DNA of 64,000 nt from Acidovorax sp. 210-6. Its GTDB lineage: Bacteria; Pseudomonadota; Gammaproteobacteria; Burkholderiales; Burkholderiaceae_C. How positions within the stretch are numbered: position 1 is the stretch's first letter; each line of letters starts with the position of its first letter. The position numbers were made by a program, and so were the translations under genes. This document shows positions 50,643 to 62,186 of this stretch, piece by piece. The notes below the pieces were generated by a model, which saw nothing but the letters and a program-made list of their open reading frames with translations, was not told the DNA's origin and searched no databases. The stretch is taken from positions 1,116,001 to 1,180,000 of the forward strand of contig NZ_JAACJE010000001.1 in the NCBI RefSeq assembly GCF_010020825.1, in the 5' to 3' direction.

Positions 50643-50891
50643 ATGCACGACCATTCCACCCCTGAAGCGATCTACCCGTTTGACGCCCGTGGTGTCGCCA
50701 AGCGCTTTCGCCATGCCGCGATTTTTGGTGCGCTGGACGCCCTGAACCCCGGCGAAACCATGCGGTTCATGAACGACCACGACCCGCTGCCGCTGCTGCA
50801 CCAGATGCAGATGCGCTACGGCAACGGCGTGCGCATCGAGTACCTGCAGCGGGAACCCGGCGCGATCATGATCGACTTCATCCGCCAGTAA
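50643..50891 (+). CDS. DUF2249 protein
   Basis: An 82-residue cytoplasmic protein of the DUF2249 family (SirA/TusA-like fold). It begins with a His/Asp-containing stretch (MHDHSTPEAIYPFDARGVAK), then HAAIFGALDALNPGETMRFM and NDHDPLPLLHQMQMRYGN, where the HDP-type segment is the family signature, and ends EPGAIMIDFIRQ. DUF2249 genes are often found in nitric oxide and anaerobic regulons. The NsrR-like palindrome directly upstream supports control by nitric oxide, although the biochemical role is unknown. An R1 repeat follows the stop codon. Confidence 0.8.
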   Translation: MHDHSTPEAIYPFDARGVAKRFRHAAIFGALDALNPGETMRFMNDHDPLPLLHQMQMRYGNGVRIEYLQREPGAIMIDFIRQ

Positions 50892-50894
50892 GCG

Positions 50895-50957
50895 GCTGCT
50901 ATCAAAAACATAGCTTCCAGCGCCCGTCGATATTGCGCTGGAGGCATTTTTCCTTTG
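50895..50957. repeat. R1 repeat, best-preserved copy
   Basis: GCTGCTATCAAAAACATAGC ... ATTGCGCTGGAGGCATTTTT, between the DUF2249 and mnmH genes. Arms CCAGCGCCCGTC / GCGCTGG are complementary. Confidence 0.72.
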
Positions 50958-50988
50958 GGTTCTTGCAAGTCGCCTGGGTGCCGGTGTT

Positions 50989-52038
50989 TCATGGCAACGC
51001 CAGGATGTCCCGGGCCACTCTGGCGATGCCCTCGTCCGTGAGGTTCTGCGCCTGCACCGGTTGGCGCTGCGCCCATTGGTACAGATGGGTGCTTTGCGAG
51101 CGTGCGTACAGCGGGTCGTAGTGCAAGGCCATCAGCTCGGCGAACAACGGTTGCAGCGCGCCTTCGGCAGCCCAGGCCTGCCAGCGATCGATGACCTGCT
51201 GGCCATGCAGTTCGCGCATCGTGCCCAGTGTCTGCACCAGTGCGGCACGGTCATCACCCAAGTGGGCGTAGTCGCGCAGCAGGAAGGCCAGCCGTTCGCT
51301 GGTGCCGGCCTGGATCTCAATGCAAGGGCTGGCGCGCAGGTGGCGGATCAGCGGCATTGGCACCGTCAGGCGGCCGATGCGGCTGCTCTCGGCCTCCACG
51401 TACACCGGGCGGCTGGTGTCCAGCCCTTCCACCTGTTGGGCCAGCAGGGTTTCAAAGGCCGTTTGCGAGGGCTGGGCTACGCCCGGCAGCGTGCCCAGCA
51501 CTGAGCCCCGGTGCCGTGCGCAGCCTTCCAGGTCGATGACCTGCGCTCCCTGCCTGGCCAGTGCATGCAAGATGCGTGTCTTGGCGCTGCCCGTGGGGCC
51601 GCACAGCACGCGCAGCGGCAATTGCGGGCAAATCGTTTCCAGCAGCGTGATCGCATGTCGGCGCCAGGCCTTGTAGCCGCCTGCAAGTTGCTGGGCGTCC
51701 CAGCCCACCAAGCGCAGCCACTGCACCACCGAACTGCTGCGCATACCGCCGCGCCAGCAGTACACCAGCGGTCGCCAGGACGCGGGCTGGTCGGCAAAGC
51801 GCTCGCGCAAGTGGCGCGCGATGTTGGCCGCCACCATGGCGCCTCCCACGCGCCGTGCCTCAAAGGCACCTTGCTGCTTGTACAGCGTGCCGACGATGTG
51901 GCGCTCCTCATTGTCCAGCGCGGGGCAGTTGATAGCGCCGGGAATGTGGTCCAGCGCATATTCGGCGGGCGAGCGCACGTCGATCAGGGTGTCAAAAGTG
52001 TGGCGTTCAAGTACGCTGACGGGGCCGCGTGGGCTCAT
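50989..52038 (-). CDS. mnmH: tRNA 2-selenouridine synthase
   Basis: A 349-residue enzyme (also SelU/YbbB). The N-terminal rhodanese domain has TLIDVRSPAEYALDHIPGAI and the active Cys in LVYCWRGGMRSSS (near residue 93). The C-terminal half has a P-loop LCGPTGSAKTRILHALA (near residue 147) and YVEAESSRIGRLTVP. It replaces sulfur by selenium in the wobble uridine of some tRNAs through a geranylated intermediate, using selenophosphate. It is divergent from selD, which makes that donor, 67 bp away. Confidence 0.94.
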   Translation of the reverse strand: MSPRGPVSVLERHTFDTLIDVRSPAEYALDHIPGAINCPALDNEERHIVGTLYKQQGAFEARRVGGAMVAANIARHLRERFADQPASWRPLVYCWRGGMRSSSVVQWLRLVGWDAQQLAGGYKAWRRHAITLLETICPQLPLRVLCGPTGSAKTRILHALARQGAQVIDLEGCARHRGSVLGTLPGVAQPSQTAFETLLAQQVEGLDTSRPVYVEAESSRIGRLTVPMPLIRHLRASPCIEIQAGTSERLAFLLRDYAHLGDDRAALVQTLGTMRELHGQQVIDRWQAWAAEGALQPLFAELMALHYDPLYARSQSTHLYQWAQRQPVQAQNLTDEGIARVARDILALP

Positions 52039-52105
52039 GGAAAGAACTCCTGCAGGAGCATGCGGACATGGATGGATGGAAACCATGGCTGGCACAATCC
52101 GCTCC

Positions 52106-53182
52106 ATGATGGATGCAGCCATACCCTTTGAAGAATCCCCCAAGCTTACCCAGTTTGCCCACGGGGGCGGCTGTGGCTGCAAGATTGCGCCCGGCCTGTT
52201 GCGTGAGATCCTGGCCCGCGCACCCCAGGGCCTGGTACCGCCCGAGCTGATGGTGGGCACTGAAACCGCCGACGACGCCGCGGTGTACCGCCTCAATGCC
52301 ACCCAGGCGCTGGTGGCAACCACCGATTTTTTCACCCCCATCGTTGACGATCCCTACGACTTTGGCCGCATTGCTGCGACCAACGCGCTGTCCGACATCT
52401 ACGCCATGGGCGGCACGCCCATCCTGGCGCTGGCGCTGGTCGGCATGCCCATTGCCAAGCTCGCGCCCGAGGTCATCGGCCGTGTGCTCGAAGGCGGCGC
52501 TTCCGTCTGCCGCGAGGCAGGCATTCCCATTGCGGGCGGGCATTCCATCGATGTGCTCGAGCCCATCTACGGCCTGGTGGGCCTGGGCCTGGTGCACCCC
52601 GACCGCGTGCGGCGCAACGCCGATGCACAGGCGGGCGACGTGCTGGTGCTGGGCAAGCCACTAGGGGTGGGGGTGTTGTCGGCGGCGCTCAAGAAGGGCC
52701 AGCTCGACGGCGCGGGCTACGCCGAAATGCTGCGCCACACCACACAGCTCAACCGCGTGGGCGCTGCGCTGGGGCAGATGGACGGTGTGCATGCCATGAC
52801 CGATGTGACCGGCTTCGGCCTGGCAGGCCATTTGCTGGAGATTTGCCGTGGTTCGGGCCTGTCGGCCCAGGTGGAGCTGGCAAGCCTGCCGCTGATCGGC
52901 AGTGCAGTGCAATGGGCCCGCGAGGGTGTGGCGACGGGGGCCTCGGGTCGCAATTGGGCCGCCTATGGCAGCGATGTGGACTGGCCCGCCGACGCGCCTG
53001 AATGGCAACGTACCTTGTGCACCGATCCGCAAACCAGCGGTGGCCTGCTGGTGAGCTGCGCCGCCAGTGCGGCGCCCGCCGTGCTGCAGGCCTTTCAATC
53101 CAGCGGGTTTGCCCAGGCCGCCGTGGTGGGACGCATGCAGGCCTGCGAACACGATCGCGGATCGCGTCTGGCCTTCGCCTGA
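52106..53182 (+). CDS. selD: Selenide, water dikinase (selenophosphate synthase)
   Basis: A 358-residue enzyme. The active site is in FAHGGGCGCKIAPGLL (near residue 22) with Cys rather than selenocysteine. DDAAVYRLNATQALVATTDF, GRIAATNALSDIYAMGG, GGHSIDVLEPIYGL and LCTDPQTSGGLLVSC are conserved family segments. It makes selenophosphate from selenide and ATP for tRNA selenation by MnmH and, if present elsewhere, for selenocysteine. Two ATGs stand in tandem at 52106 and 52109; either may be used. An R2 repeat lies beyond its stop. Confidence 0.94.
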   Translation: MMDAAIPFEESPKLTQFAHGGGCGCKIAPGLLREILARAPQGLVPPELMVGTETADDAAVYRLNATQALVATTDFFTPIVDDPYDFGRIAATNALSDIYAMGGTPILALALVGMPIAKLAPEVIGRVLEGGASVCREAGIPIAGGHSIDVLEPIYGLVGLGLVHPDRVRRNADAQAGDVLVLGKPLGVGVLSAALKKGQLDGAGYAEMLRHTTQLNRVGAALGQMDGVHAMTDVTGFGLAGHLLEICRGSGLSAQVELASLPLIGSAVQWAREGVATGASGRNWAAYGSDVDWPADAPEWQRTLCTDPQTSGGLLVSCAASAAPAVLQAFQSSGFAQAAVVGRMQACEHDRGSRLAFA

Positions 53183-53267
53183 ACTGCCCGCCAAGGGCAC
53201 AGCCGCCTCCTGGGCGGCGGCGCACAGGGTCTTATCTCAGTTTTTCATGGTGCGTGCACTAACCGCG

Positions 53268-53409
53268 ACGCATGAAACCGGTGCGCCCCAGGCCAGCGGC
53301 CACCGTGCAAGGGCCGCCCCGCCGCACTGGTGGCGTCCCCCTGCCCGCAACGCACAGCGCTGCGAGAGCGGGGGGAAGGCCCGCAGGGCCTCAGGGGGGT
53401 GCTTCACTT
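53268..53409. repeat. R2 dispersed repeat, copy 3
   Basis: From ACGCATGAAACCGG to the TTCACTTCA at the bamC stop codon; near-identical to 11750-11904 in both ends and the GTCCCCCTGCCCGC centre. Confidence 0.75.
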
Positions 53410-54498
53410 CAGGTCGTCGGCCAGCACGCGCACGATGCTTTCGGCATTGGCCGATGATTCGGGAGCGCCTGCGGCGTTGAGCACGGAAACGGTGGTGGCC
53501 TCGCCCTGGCTGCGCACCACAATGCGGTACTTGAGCGGTGGCACGGCCTTCTCCGACGAGGCAAAGCTCATCAGCTTGCCCAGGAAGCCCGGCTCCTTCT
53601 TGTCGCCCTTGGGGGCCACATAGCGCACGAAGTACAGGCCCTGGCTGCGGTCGCGGTCTTCCACGGTGAAGCCGGTGCGATCCAGCGCCAGGCCCACGCG
53701 GCGCCAGGCACGGTCAAAGCCTTCGTCGATCTGCACCACGGGCACGCCGCCCACATTGCCAACGCGGGAAGACGACGCACGTGCTGCCGGTGTAGCCGCC
53801 ACGGCCTTGGCTTGTTCCTGGCTGACGCCGAGCTTGACCAGCAGACGGCGCAGGAATTCGGCTTCCAGCTCGGGGTCGGCCGCACGGGGCTGCCACACGG
53901 TGGTTTCCTTGGTGCTGGTGTTGAACACCTCCTGCATGCCCCGGTGGCTGACGTAAATTTCGGTGCCGCCCTGGGCGTTGCGCTCCAGGCGGGTGCGGAA
54001 CTTGTCACGCTCGCCGGTGGAGTAGAGCGAATCGAGCACCCTGCCCAGGGTATTGCGGATGAAGTCCTGCGGGATCTTGGCGCGGTTCTCGGCCCAGTCG
54101 GTTTCCATGATGCCGATGTTGGACTGGTCCAGCGCCAGGGTAAAACCGTTTTCCAGCCAGAACTCGCGCACTGGGTCCCAAAGTTGATCGGCCGGGCGGT
54201 TGACCACCAGCCAGCGCTGGTTGCCGTTGCGCTCGATGCGCACGTCACCCAGGGAGGACAGTGCGGTTGCCGGCCCCGACGGCTGCGCCGCCTGGTTGGC
54301 TTGCATGGCGTTGGCCGAGACCACGCCACCGGGCACGGTGTAGCGCGTGTCACGTGACAGCGTCTTGAGATCGGGCGGCACTTCGAGCGTGGAGCCCTTG
54401 GAGGCGCTCTTGTAGTCGATCTTGTCGCCTTCCAGCACCGAGCAGGCGCCCAGGGCGATGGTCAGGCCGAGCAGGCCCAGTCGTGCGGAGTTGTTCAC
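53404..54498 (-). CDS. bamC: Outer membrane protein assembly factor BamC (NlpB-type lipoprotein)
   Basis: A 364-residue lipoprotein with a signal ending LGLTIALGACSVLEGDKID (lipobox LGAC). After a flexible N-terminal stretch (KGSTLEVPPDLKTLSRDTRY, typical of BamC) come two helix-grip domains (residues ~90-200 and ~250-360), for example RWLVVNRPADQLWDPVREFW and FDRAWRRVGLALDRTGFTVED. BamC joins the BAM complex that inserts beta-barrel proteins. It follows dapA after 39 bp, the same order as dapA-nlpB in E. coli. Its end merges with an R2 repeat. Confidence 0.9.
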   Translation of the reverse strand: MNNSARLGLLGLTIALGACSVLEGDKIDYKSASKGSTLEVPPDLKTLSRDTRYTVPGGVVSANAMQANQAAQPSGPATALSSLGDVRIERNGNQRWLVVNRPADQLWDPVREFWLENGFTLALDQSNIGIMETDWAENRAKIPQDFIRNTLGRVLDSLYSTGERDKFRTRLERNAQGGTEIYVSHRGMQEVFNTSTKETTVWQPRAADPELEAEFLRRLLVKLGVSQEQAKAVAATPAARASSSRVGNVGGVPVVQIDEGFDRAWRRVGLALDRTGFTVEDRDRSQGLYFVRYVAPKGDKKEPGFLGKLMSFASSEKAVPPLKYRIVVRSQGEATTVSVLNAAGAPESSANAESIVRVLADDLK

Positions 54499-54537
54499 GC
54501 GGCTAATCCTCTTGAAACGCTGAACGCAGCGGATGAA

Positions 54538-55434
54538 TTACAGCAGGCCGGCGGCGCGCAGCGCGCCCTCGACGACGGCTTCGTTGCCTTGGCTCAAGGG
54601 CGTCATGGGCAGGCGCAGTGTGCCGCCGCACAGGCCCATGCGGGCCATGGCCCACTTCACGGGAATGGGGTTGGCCTCGACGAACAAGTGCTTGTGCACG
54701 GGCATGAGGCGGAACTGGATTTCCATGGCGCGCTTGATGTCACCGGCGATGGCGGCCATGCACAGTTCGTGCATCAGGCGCGGGGCCACGTTGGCCGTCA
54801 CGCTGATGTTGCCCTGACCGCCGCACAGCATCAGTGCCACGGCGGTCGGGTCGTCGCCCGAATACACGGCAAAGCCCTTGGGCACATCGCGGATCAGCCA
54901 CTGTGCACGCTCGATGTTGCCCGTGGCTTCCTTGATGCCGATGATGCCGGGCACCTGCGCCAGGCGCAGCACGGTGTCGTGCAGCATATCGGCCACCGAG
55001 CGGCCGGGCACGTTGTACAGCACGATGGGCAGGTCGCCCGTGGCTTCGGCAATCGCCTTGAAATGCAGGTACTGGCCCTCTTGCGTGGGCTTGTTGTAGT
55101 AGGGCACGACCTGCAACTGGCTGTCTGCGCCGACCTTCTTGGCGAACTTGGCCAGCTCGATCGCTTCAGCCGTCGAATTGGCGCCGCAGCCGGCCATGAT
55201 GGGCACGCGCTTGGCGGCCTGCTCCACAGCCACGCGAATGATCTCGCAGTGCTCTTCCACGTTCACCGTGGGCGATTCGCCCGTGGTGCCCACCACGCCG
55301 ATGCAGTCGGTGCCCTCCGCAATGTGCCAGTCGATCAGTTTGCGAAGCTGGGCGTAGTCCACGCTGCCATCTTCGTGCATGGGGGTGACGAGGGCGACGA
55401 TGCTGCCGGTGAGGGGGGCGGTGGGAGAGGTCAT
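54538..55434 (-). CDS. dapA: 4-Hydroxy-tetrahydrodipicolinate synthase
   Basis: A 298-residue TIM-barrel lyase. [20 protein letters not shown] opens it, [14 protein letters not shown] (near residue 45) carries the TTGES motif, [12 protein letters not shown] has the catalytic Tyr, and [16 protein letters not shown] the Schiff-base Lys near residue 165. It condenses pyruvate and aspartate semialdehyde in lysine/diaminopimelate synthesis. An ATG at 55434 is preferred to an in-frame TTG at 55446. It lies in a minus-strand run with the methyltransferase gene (34 bp upstream) and bamC. Confidence 0.95.
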   Translation of the reverse strand: MTSPTAPLTGSIVALVTPMHEDGSVDYAQLRKLIDWHIAEGTDCIGVVGTTGESPTVNVEEHCEIIRVAVEQAAKRVPIMAGCGANSTAEAIELAKFAKKVGADSQLQVVPYYNKPTQEGQYLHFKAIAEATGDLPIVLYNVPGRSVADMLHDTVLRLAQVPGIIGIKEATGNIERAQWLIRDVPKGFAVYSGDDPTAVALMLCGGQGNISVTANVAPRLMHELCMAAIAGDIKRAMEIQFRLMPVHKHLFVEANPIPVKWAMARMGLCGGTLRLPMTPLSQGNEAVVEGALRAAGLL

Positions 55435-55468
55435 GTCCGCAGTCAAAAACGGTAAAAGAGCATTCTAA

Positions 55469-56047
55469 CTAGGAGAGTGCGCGCAAGGGATGGCGTGCCG
55501 GTGACAGTCCGTCCTCTGCCACACGCACTGCCGTGATGCGTTGCACGAAACGCGCTGGTCCATCGAGGAAGCCATCCTCGTAAGCGACCACACGCAGCAG
55601 AGTGCAGGCCGAGAGCAGTTCCCCGGGGCGCAGCAGAAAGTCGGGCCGCGCAGGGCGGCCCACGGTCTCGTTGCCGCAGGCGAAGGTTTCGTAGAGCAGC
55701 ACGCCACCGGGTGCCACGCTGTCCACGATGGTGGGCAGCAGCGGGCGCCAGAGGTAGTTCGTGACCACCACGGCGCCAAAGCTGCGGCCCGCCAGCGGCC
55801 AGGGGCCGTGCTCGATGTCAGCGGCAATGGCTTCGCCCACCTCGGCTGCCGCCTGCACGGCCAGCGGGTCGCGGTCGATGCCCGTCACGGGATGGCCCAG
55901 TGCCTGGAACCAGCGCAGGTGCCGGCCTGCGCCGCAGGCCACGTCGAGCACCGGCGCACCGGACGGCACCAGGTGCGACCAGCGGCGCACCCATTCGGAA
56001 GGGGCGTCCGGGCCTCGGGCGGGGAAGGGGGTTGCTATAAAATTCAT
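55469..56047 (-). CDS. SAM-dependent methyltransferase
   Basis: A 192-residue class I methyltransferase. Motif I is PVLDVACGAGRHLRWFQALG (near residue 35), motif II VTGIDRDPLAV, a post-motif acidic residue in AADIEHGPWPL, and motif IV VVVTNYLWRPLL. It is close to TehB/Methyltransf_25 type small-molecule methyltransferases; the substrate is unknown. The first codons (MNFIATPFP) and the expected ribosome binding region come from an R1 repeat, so the start may have been created or moved by that insertion. It probably shares a transcript with dapA and bamC. Confidence 0.8.
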   Translation of the reverse strand: MNFIATPFPARGPDAPSEWVRRWSHLVPSGAPVLDVACGAGRHLRWFQALGHPVTGIDRDPLAVQAAAEVGEAIAADIEHGPWPLAGRSFGAVVVTNYLWRPLLPTIVDSVAPGGVLLYETFACGNETVGRPARPDFLLRPGELLSACTLLRVVAYEDGFLDGPARFVQRITAVRVAEDGLSPARHPLRALS

Positions 56048-56096
56048 AGCTTTTCGCGCTTGATGAATAAGCGCTGGAGGCCGATTTTGCCTAAAA
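56031..56096. repeat. R1 repeat bridging two genes
   Basis: TTGCTATAAAATTCATAGCT ... AATAAGCGCTGGAGGCCGAT covers both the start codon of the methyltransferase gene and the stop codon of the small membrane protein gene. Confidence 0.72.
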
Positions 56097-56240
56097 ACAG
56101 GCCCACACCTGGTCTGCCAGCATGAGCATGAAGCCGGGGTCGCGGTAGAGCAGGAGCACCGCCAGCAGCGCGAGCAGCACCAGCGCCCAGCCCAGCCAGC
56201 GGCGCCAGGGGCGGAGGGTGGGGGGCGTGGTGGAGTCCAT
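56091..56240 (-). CDS. Small single-pass membrane protein
   Basis: A 49-residue protein: a short N-terminus with Pro and basic residues (MDSTTPPTLRPWRRW), one membrane segment (about LGWALVLLALLAVLLLY), and a short tail (RDPGFMLMLADQVWACF). By the positive-inside rule the N-terminus is cytoplasmic. It starts 7 bp behind the MFS stop and likely shares its transcript. Its stop codon lies in an R1 repeat. I recall similarly placed small proteins in related genomes, but function is unknown. Confidence 0.6.
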   Translation of the reverse strand: MDSTTPPTLRPWRRWLGWALVLLALLAVLLLYRDPGFMLMLADQVWACF

Positions 56241-56247
56241 GGCCGGA

Positions 56248-57465
56248 TCAGGCAGGTTGGGGCGCCGTGCGCTGCAGCGGCTGCTCGCGCACGGGCAGGT
56301 TGACCAGGCAGGCCAGCACGCCCAGGCCGATGGAGATGTACCAGACGATGTCGTAGCTGCCCGTGCGGTCGTACAGCACGCCGCCCAGCCACACACCCAT
56401 GAAGCTGCCGATCTGGTGGCTGAAGAACACCAGGCCGCCCAGCATGGACAGGTGCTGCACGCCGAAGATCTGCGCGATGGTGGCGTTGGTGGGCGGCACG
56501 GTGGAGAGCCACAGCATGCCCATCACGGCCGAGAACACGTACACCGACATCGGCGAGATCGGCACCAGCAGGAAGACCACGATGACCACCGAGCGCGCCA
56601 TATAGATGAAGGCCAGGATGAAGCGGCGCGGCATGCGCTGGCCCAGCGAGCCCGCGATGTAGGTGCCGAACACGTTGAACAGCCCGATCAGCGCCAGCGA
56701 GAAGCTCGCCACCTGGGGCGAGAGGCCCAGGTCCTTGATGTAGCTGGGCATGTGCACCGCAATGAACACCACCTGGAAGCCGCAGACGAAGTAGCCCACC
56801 GTCAGCAGCCCAAAGCTGGGCGTGCGCACGGCCTCGGCCAGCGCCTGGCCCACGCTCTGGCTGCGCTGCGCGGGTGCTGCGCCCCGGAAGCCCGGCTCGC
56901 GCAGGCCCAGCGCCAGCGGGATGATCAGCAGCACCAGCAGTGAGAGCGCCAGCAGCGCGTCCTGCCAGCCCAGGCTGGAGATCAGGAAACCCTCCACCGG
57001 CACCATGAGGAACTGCCCGAACGAACCCGCTGCCGCCGCCACGCCCATGGCCCAGGAGCGCTTCTCGGGGGCAATCTGGCGCCCCAGCACGCCATAGATC
57101 ACCGCATAGGTGGTACCCGCCTGCGCCGCGCCGATGAGCAGGCCGGTGGTCAGGGCGAACAGCAGGGTGGTGGGTGACAGCGCCATGCCCACCAGGCCCA
57201 GGCCGTAGAGGATGGCGCCCACGACGAGCACTCGGAACGCACCGAAGCGGTCGGCCGCCATGCCCGCGAACACACCCACCAGGCCCCAGGCGATGTTCTG
57301 GATGGCCAGGGCCAGCGCGAACGACTCGCGCGTCCAGCCCATGGCCTGCGTGATGGGCTGCAGCCACAGGCCGAAGCCGTGGCGTATGCCCATGGACAGG
57401 GTCACGATGGCGGCACCGCAGGCCAGCACCTGGAACATGGAAAGCTTGGGAGGGCTCAAGGACAT
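56248..57465 (-). CDS. MFS transporter
   Basis: A 405-residue major facilitator with 12 expected helices. GMAADRFGAFRVLVVGAILY (residues ~55-75) is the loop 2-3 motif, and GSLGQRMPRRFILAFIYMAR its counterpart in the second half. It resembles the monocarboxylate/oxalate-formate group (SMGIRHGFGLWLQPITQAMG near the start is typical of those exporters). Substrate unknown. The ATG at 57465 is placed by the first helix; another at 57537 would add 24 residues. It starts the minus-strand run to bamC and diverges from parE. Confidence 0.85.
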   Translation of the reverse strand: MSLSPPKLSMFQVLACGAAIVTLSMGIRHGFGLWLQPITQAMGWTRESFALALAIQNIAWGLVGVFAGMAADRFGAFRVLVVGAILYGLGLVGMALSPTTLLFALTTGLLIGAAQAGTTYAVIYGVLGRQIAPEKRSWAMGVAAAAGSFGQFLMVPVEGFLISSLGWQDALLALSLLVLLIIPLALGLREPGFRGAAPAQRSQSVGQALAEAVRTPSFGLLTVGYFVCGFQVVFIAVHMPSYIKDLGLSPQVASFSLALIGLFNVFGTYIAGSLGQRMPRRFILAFIYMARSVVIVVFLLVPISPMSVYVFSAVMGMLWLSTVPPTNATIAQIFGVQHLSMLGGLVFFSHQIGSFMGVWLGGVLYDRTGSYDIVWYISIGLGVLACLVNLPVREQPLQRTAPQPA

Positions 57466-57545
57466 TCCCGCAATGTAACGGGATGCGGCGTTTTGTGCCG
57501 GTACAGCCTTCGCCGGTACAGCACGGTGCAATGACATGCCTGTGA

Positions 57546-59549
<2,004 letters not shown>

Positions 59550-59550
59550 T

Positions 59551-59609
59551 GTTTTTGGCCTCCAAGGCAATATATACAAGCGTCAGTAGCTATTAAAATC
59601 ATAGCGTTT
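59551..59609. repeat. R1 repeat between parE and parC
   Basis: GTTTTTGGCCTCCAAGGCAA ... CAGTAGCTATTAAAATCATAG, starting just after the parE stop. Confidence 0.65.
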
Positions 59610-59655
59610 CGGGTGCCTTCACAGGTATCAGCCCCGTTGCGCAGGAACCCTCCGC

Positions 59656-62007
<2,352 letters not shown>

Positions 62008-62051
62008 GGCGGCAAGGCCGTCCGCGCACCTCGGGCCCCATGGCCCAGCGT

Positions 62052-62093
62052 GGCACTCGGGCACTCGGGCGTTCGGGCGTTCGGGCGTTCGGG
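62052..62093. repeat. 8-bp tandem repeat between parC and the chemotaxis gene
   Basis: Five tandem units of (G)GGCACTC / GGGCGTTC: two of the first form, three of the second, then GGG. Confidence 0.85.
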
Positions 62094-62186
62094 TGGGGCT
62101 GGAATTGCCGCTAGATCGGCGTACACTTGGTCACATAAATACGCCAGACATCGATTTGGTGTAGCCAAGCCCCACCGGAGAAAAAC

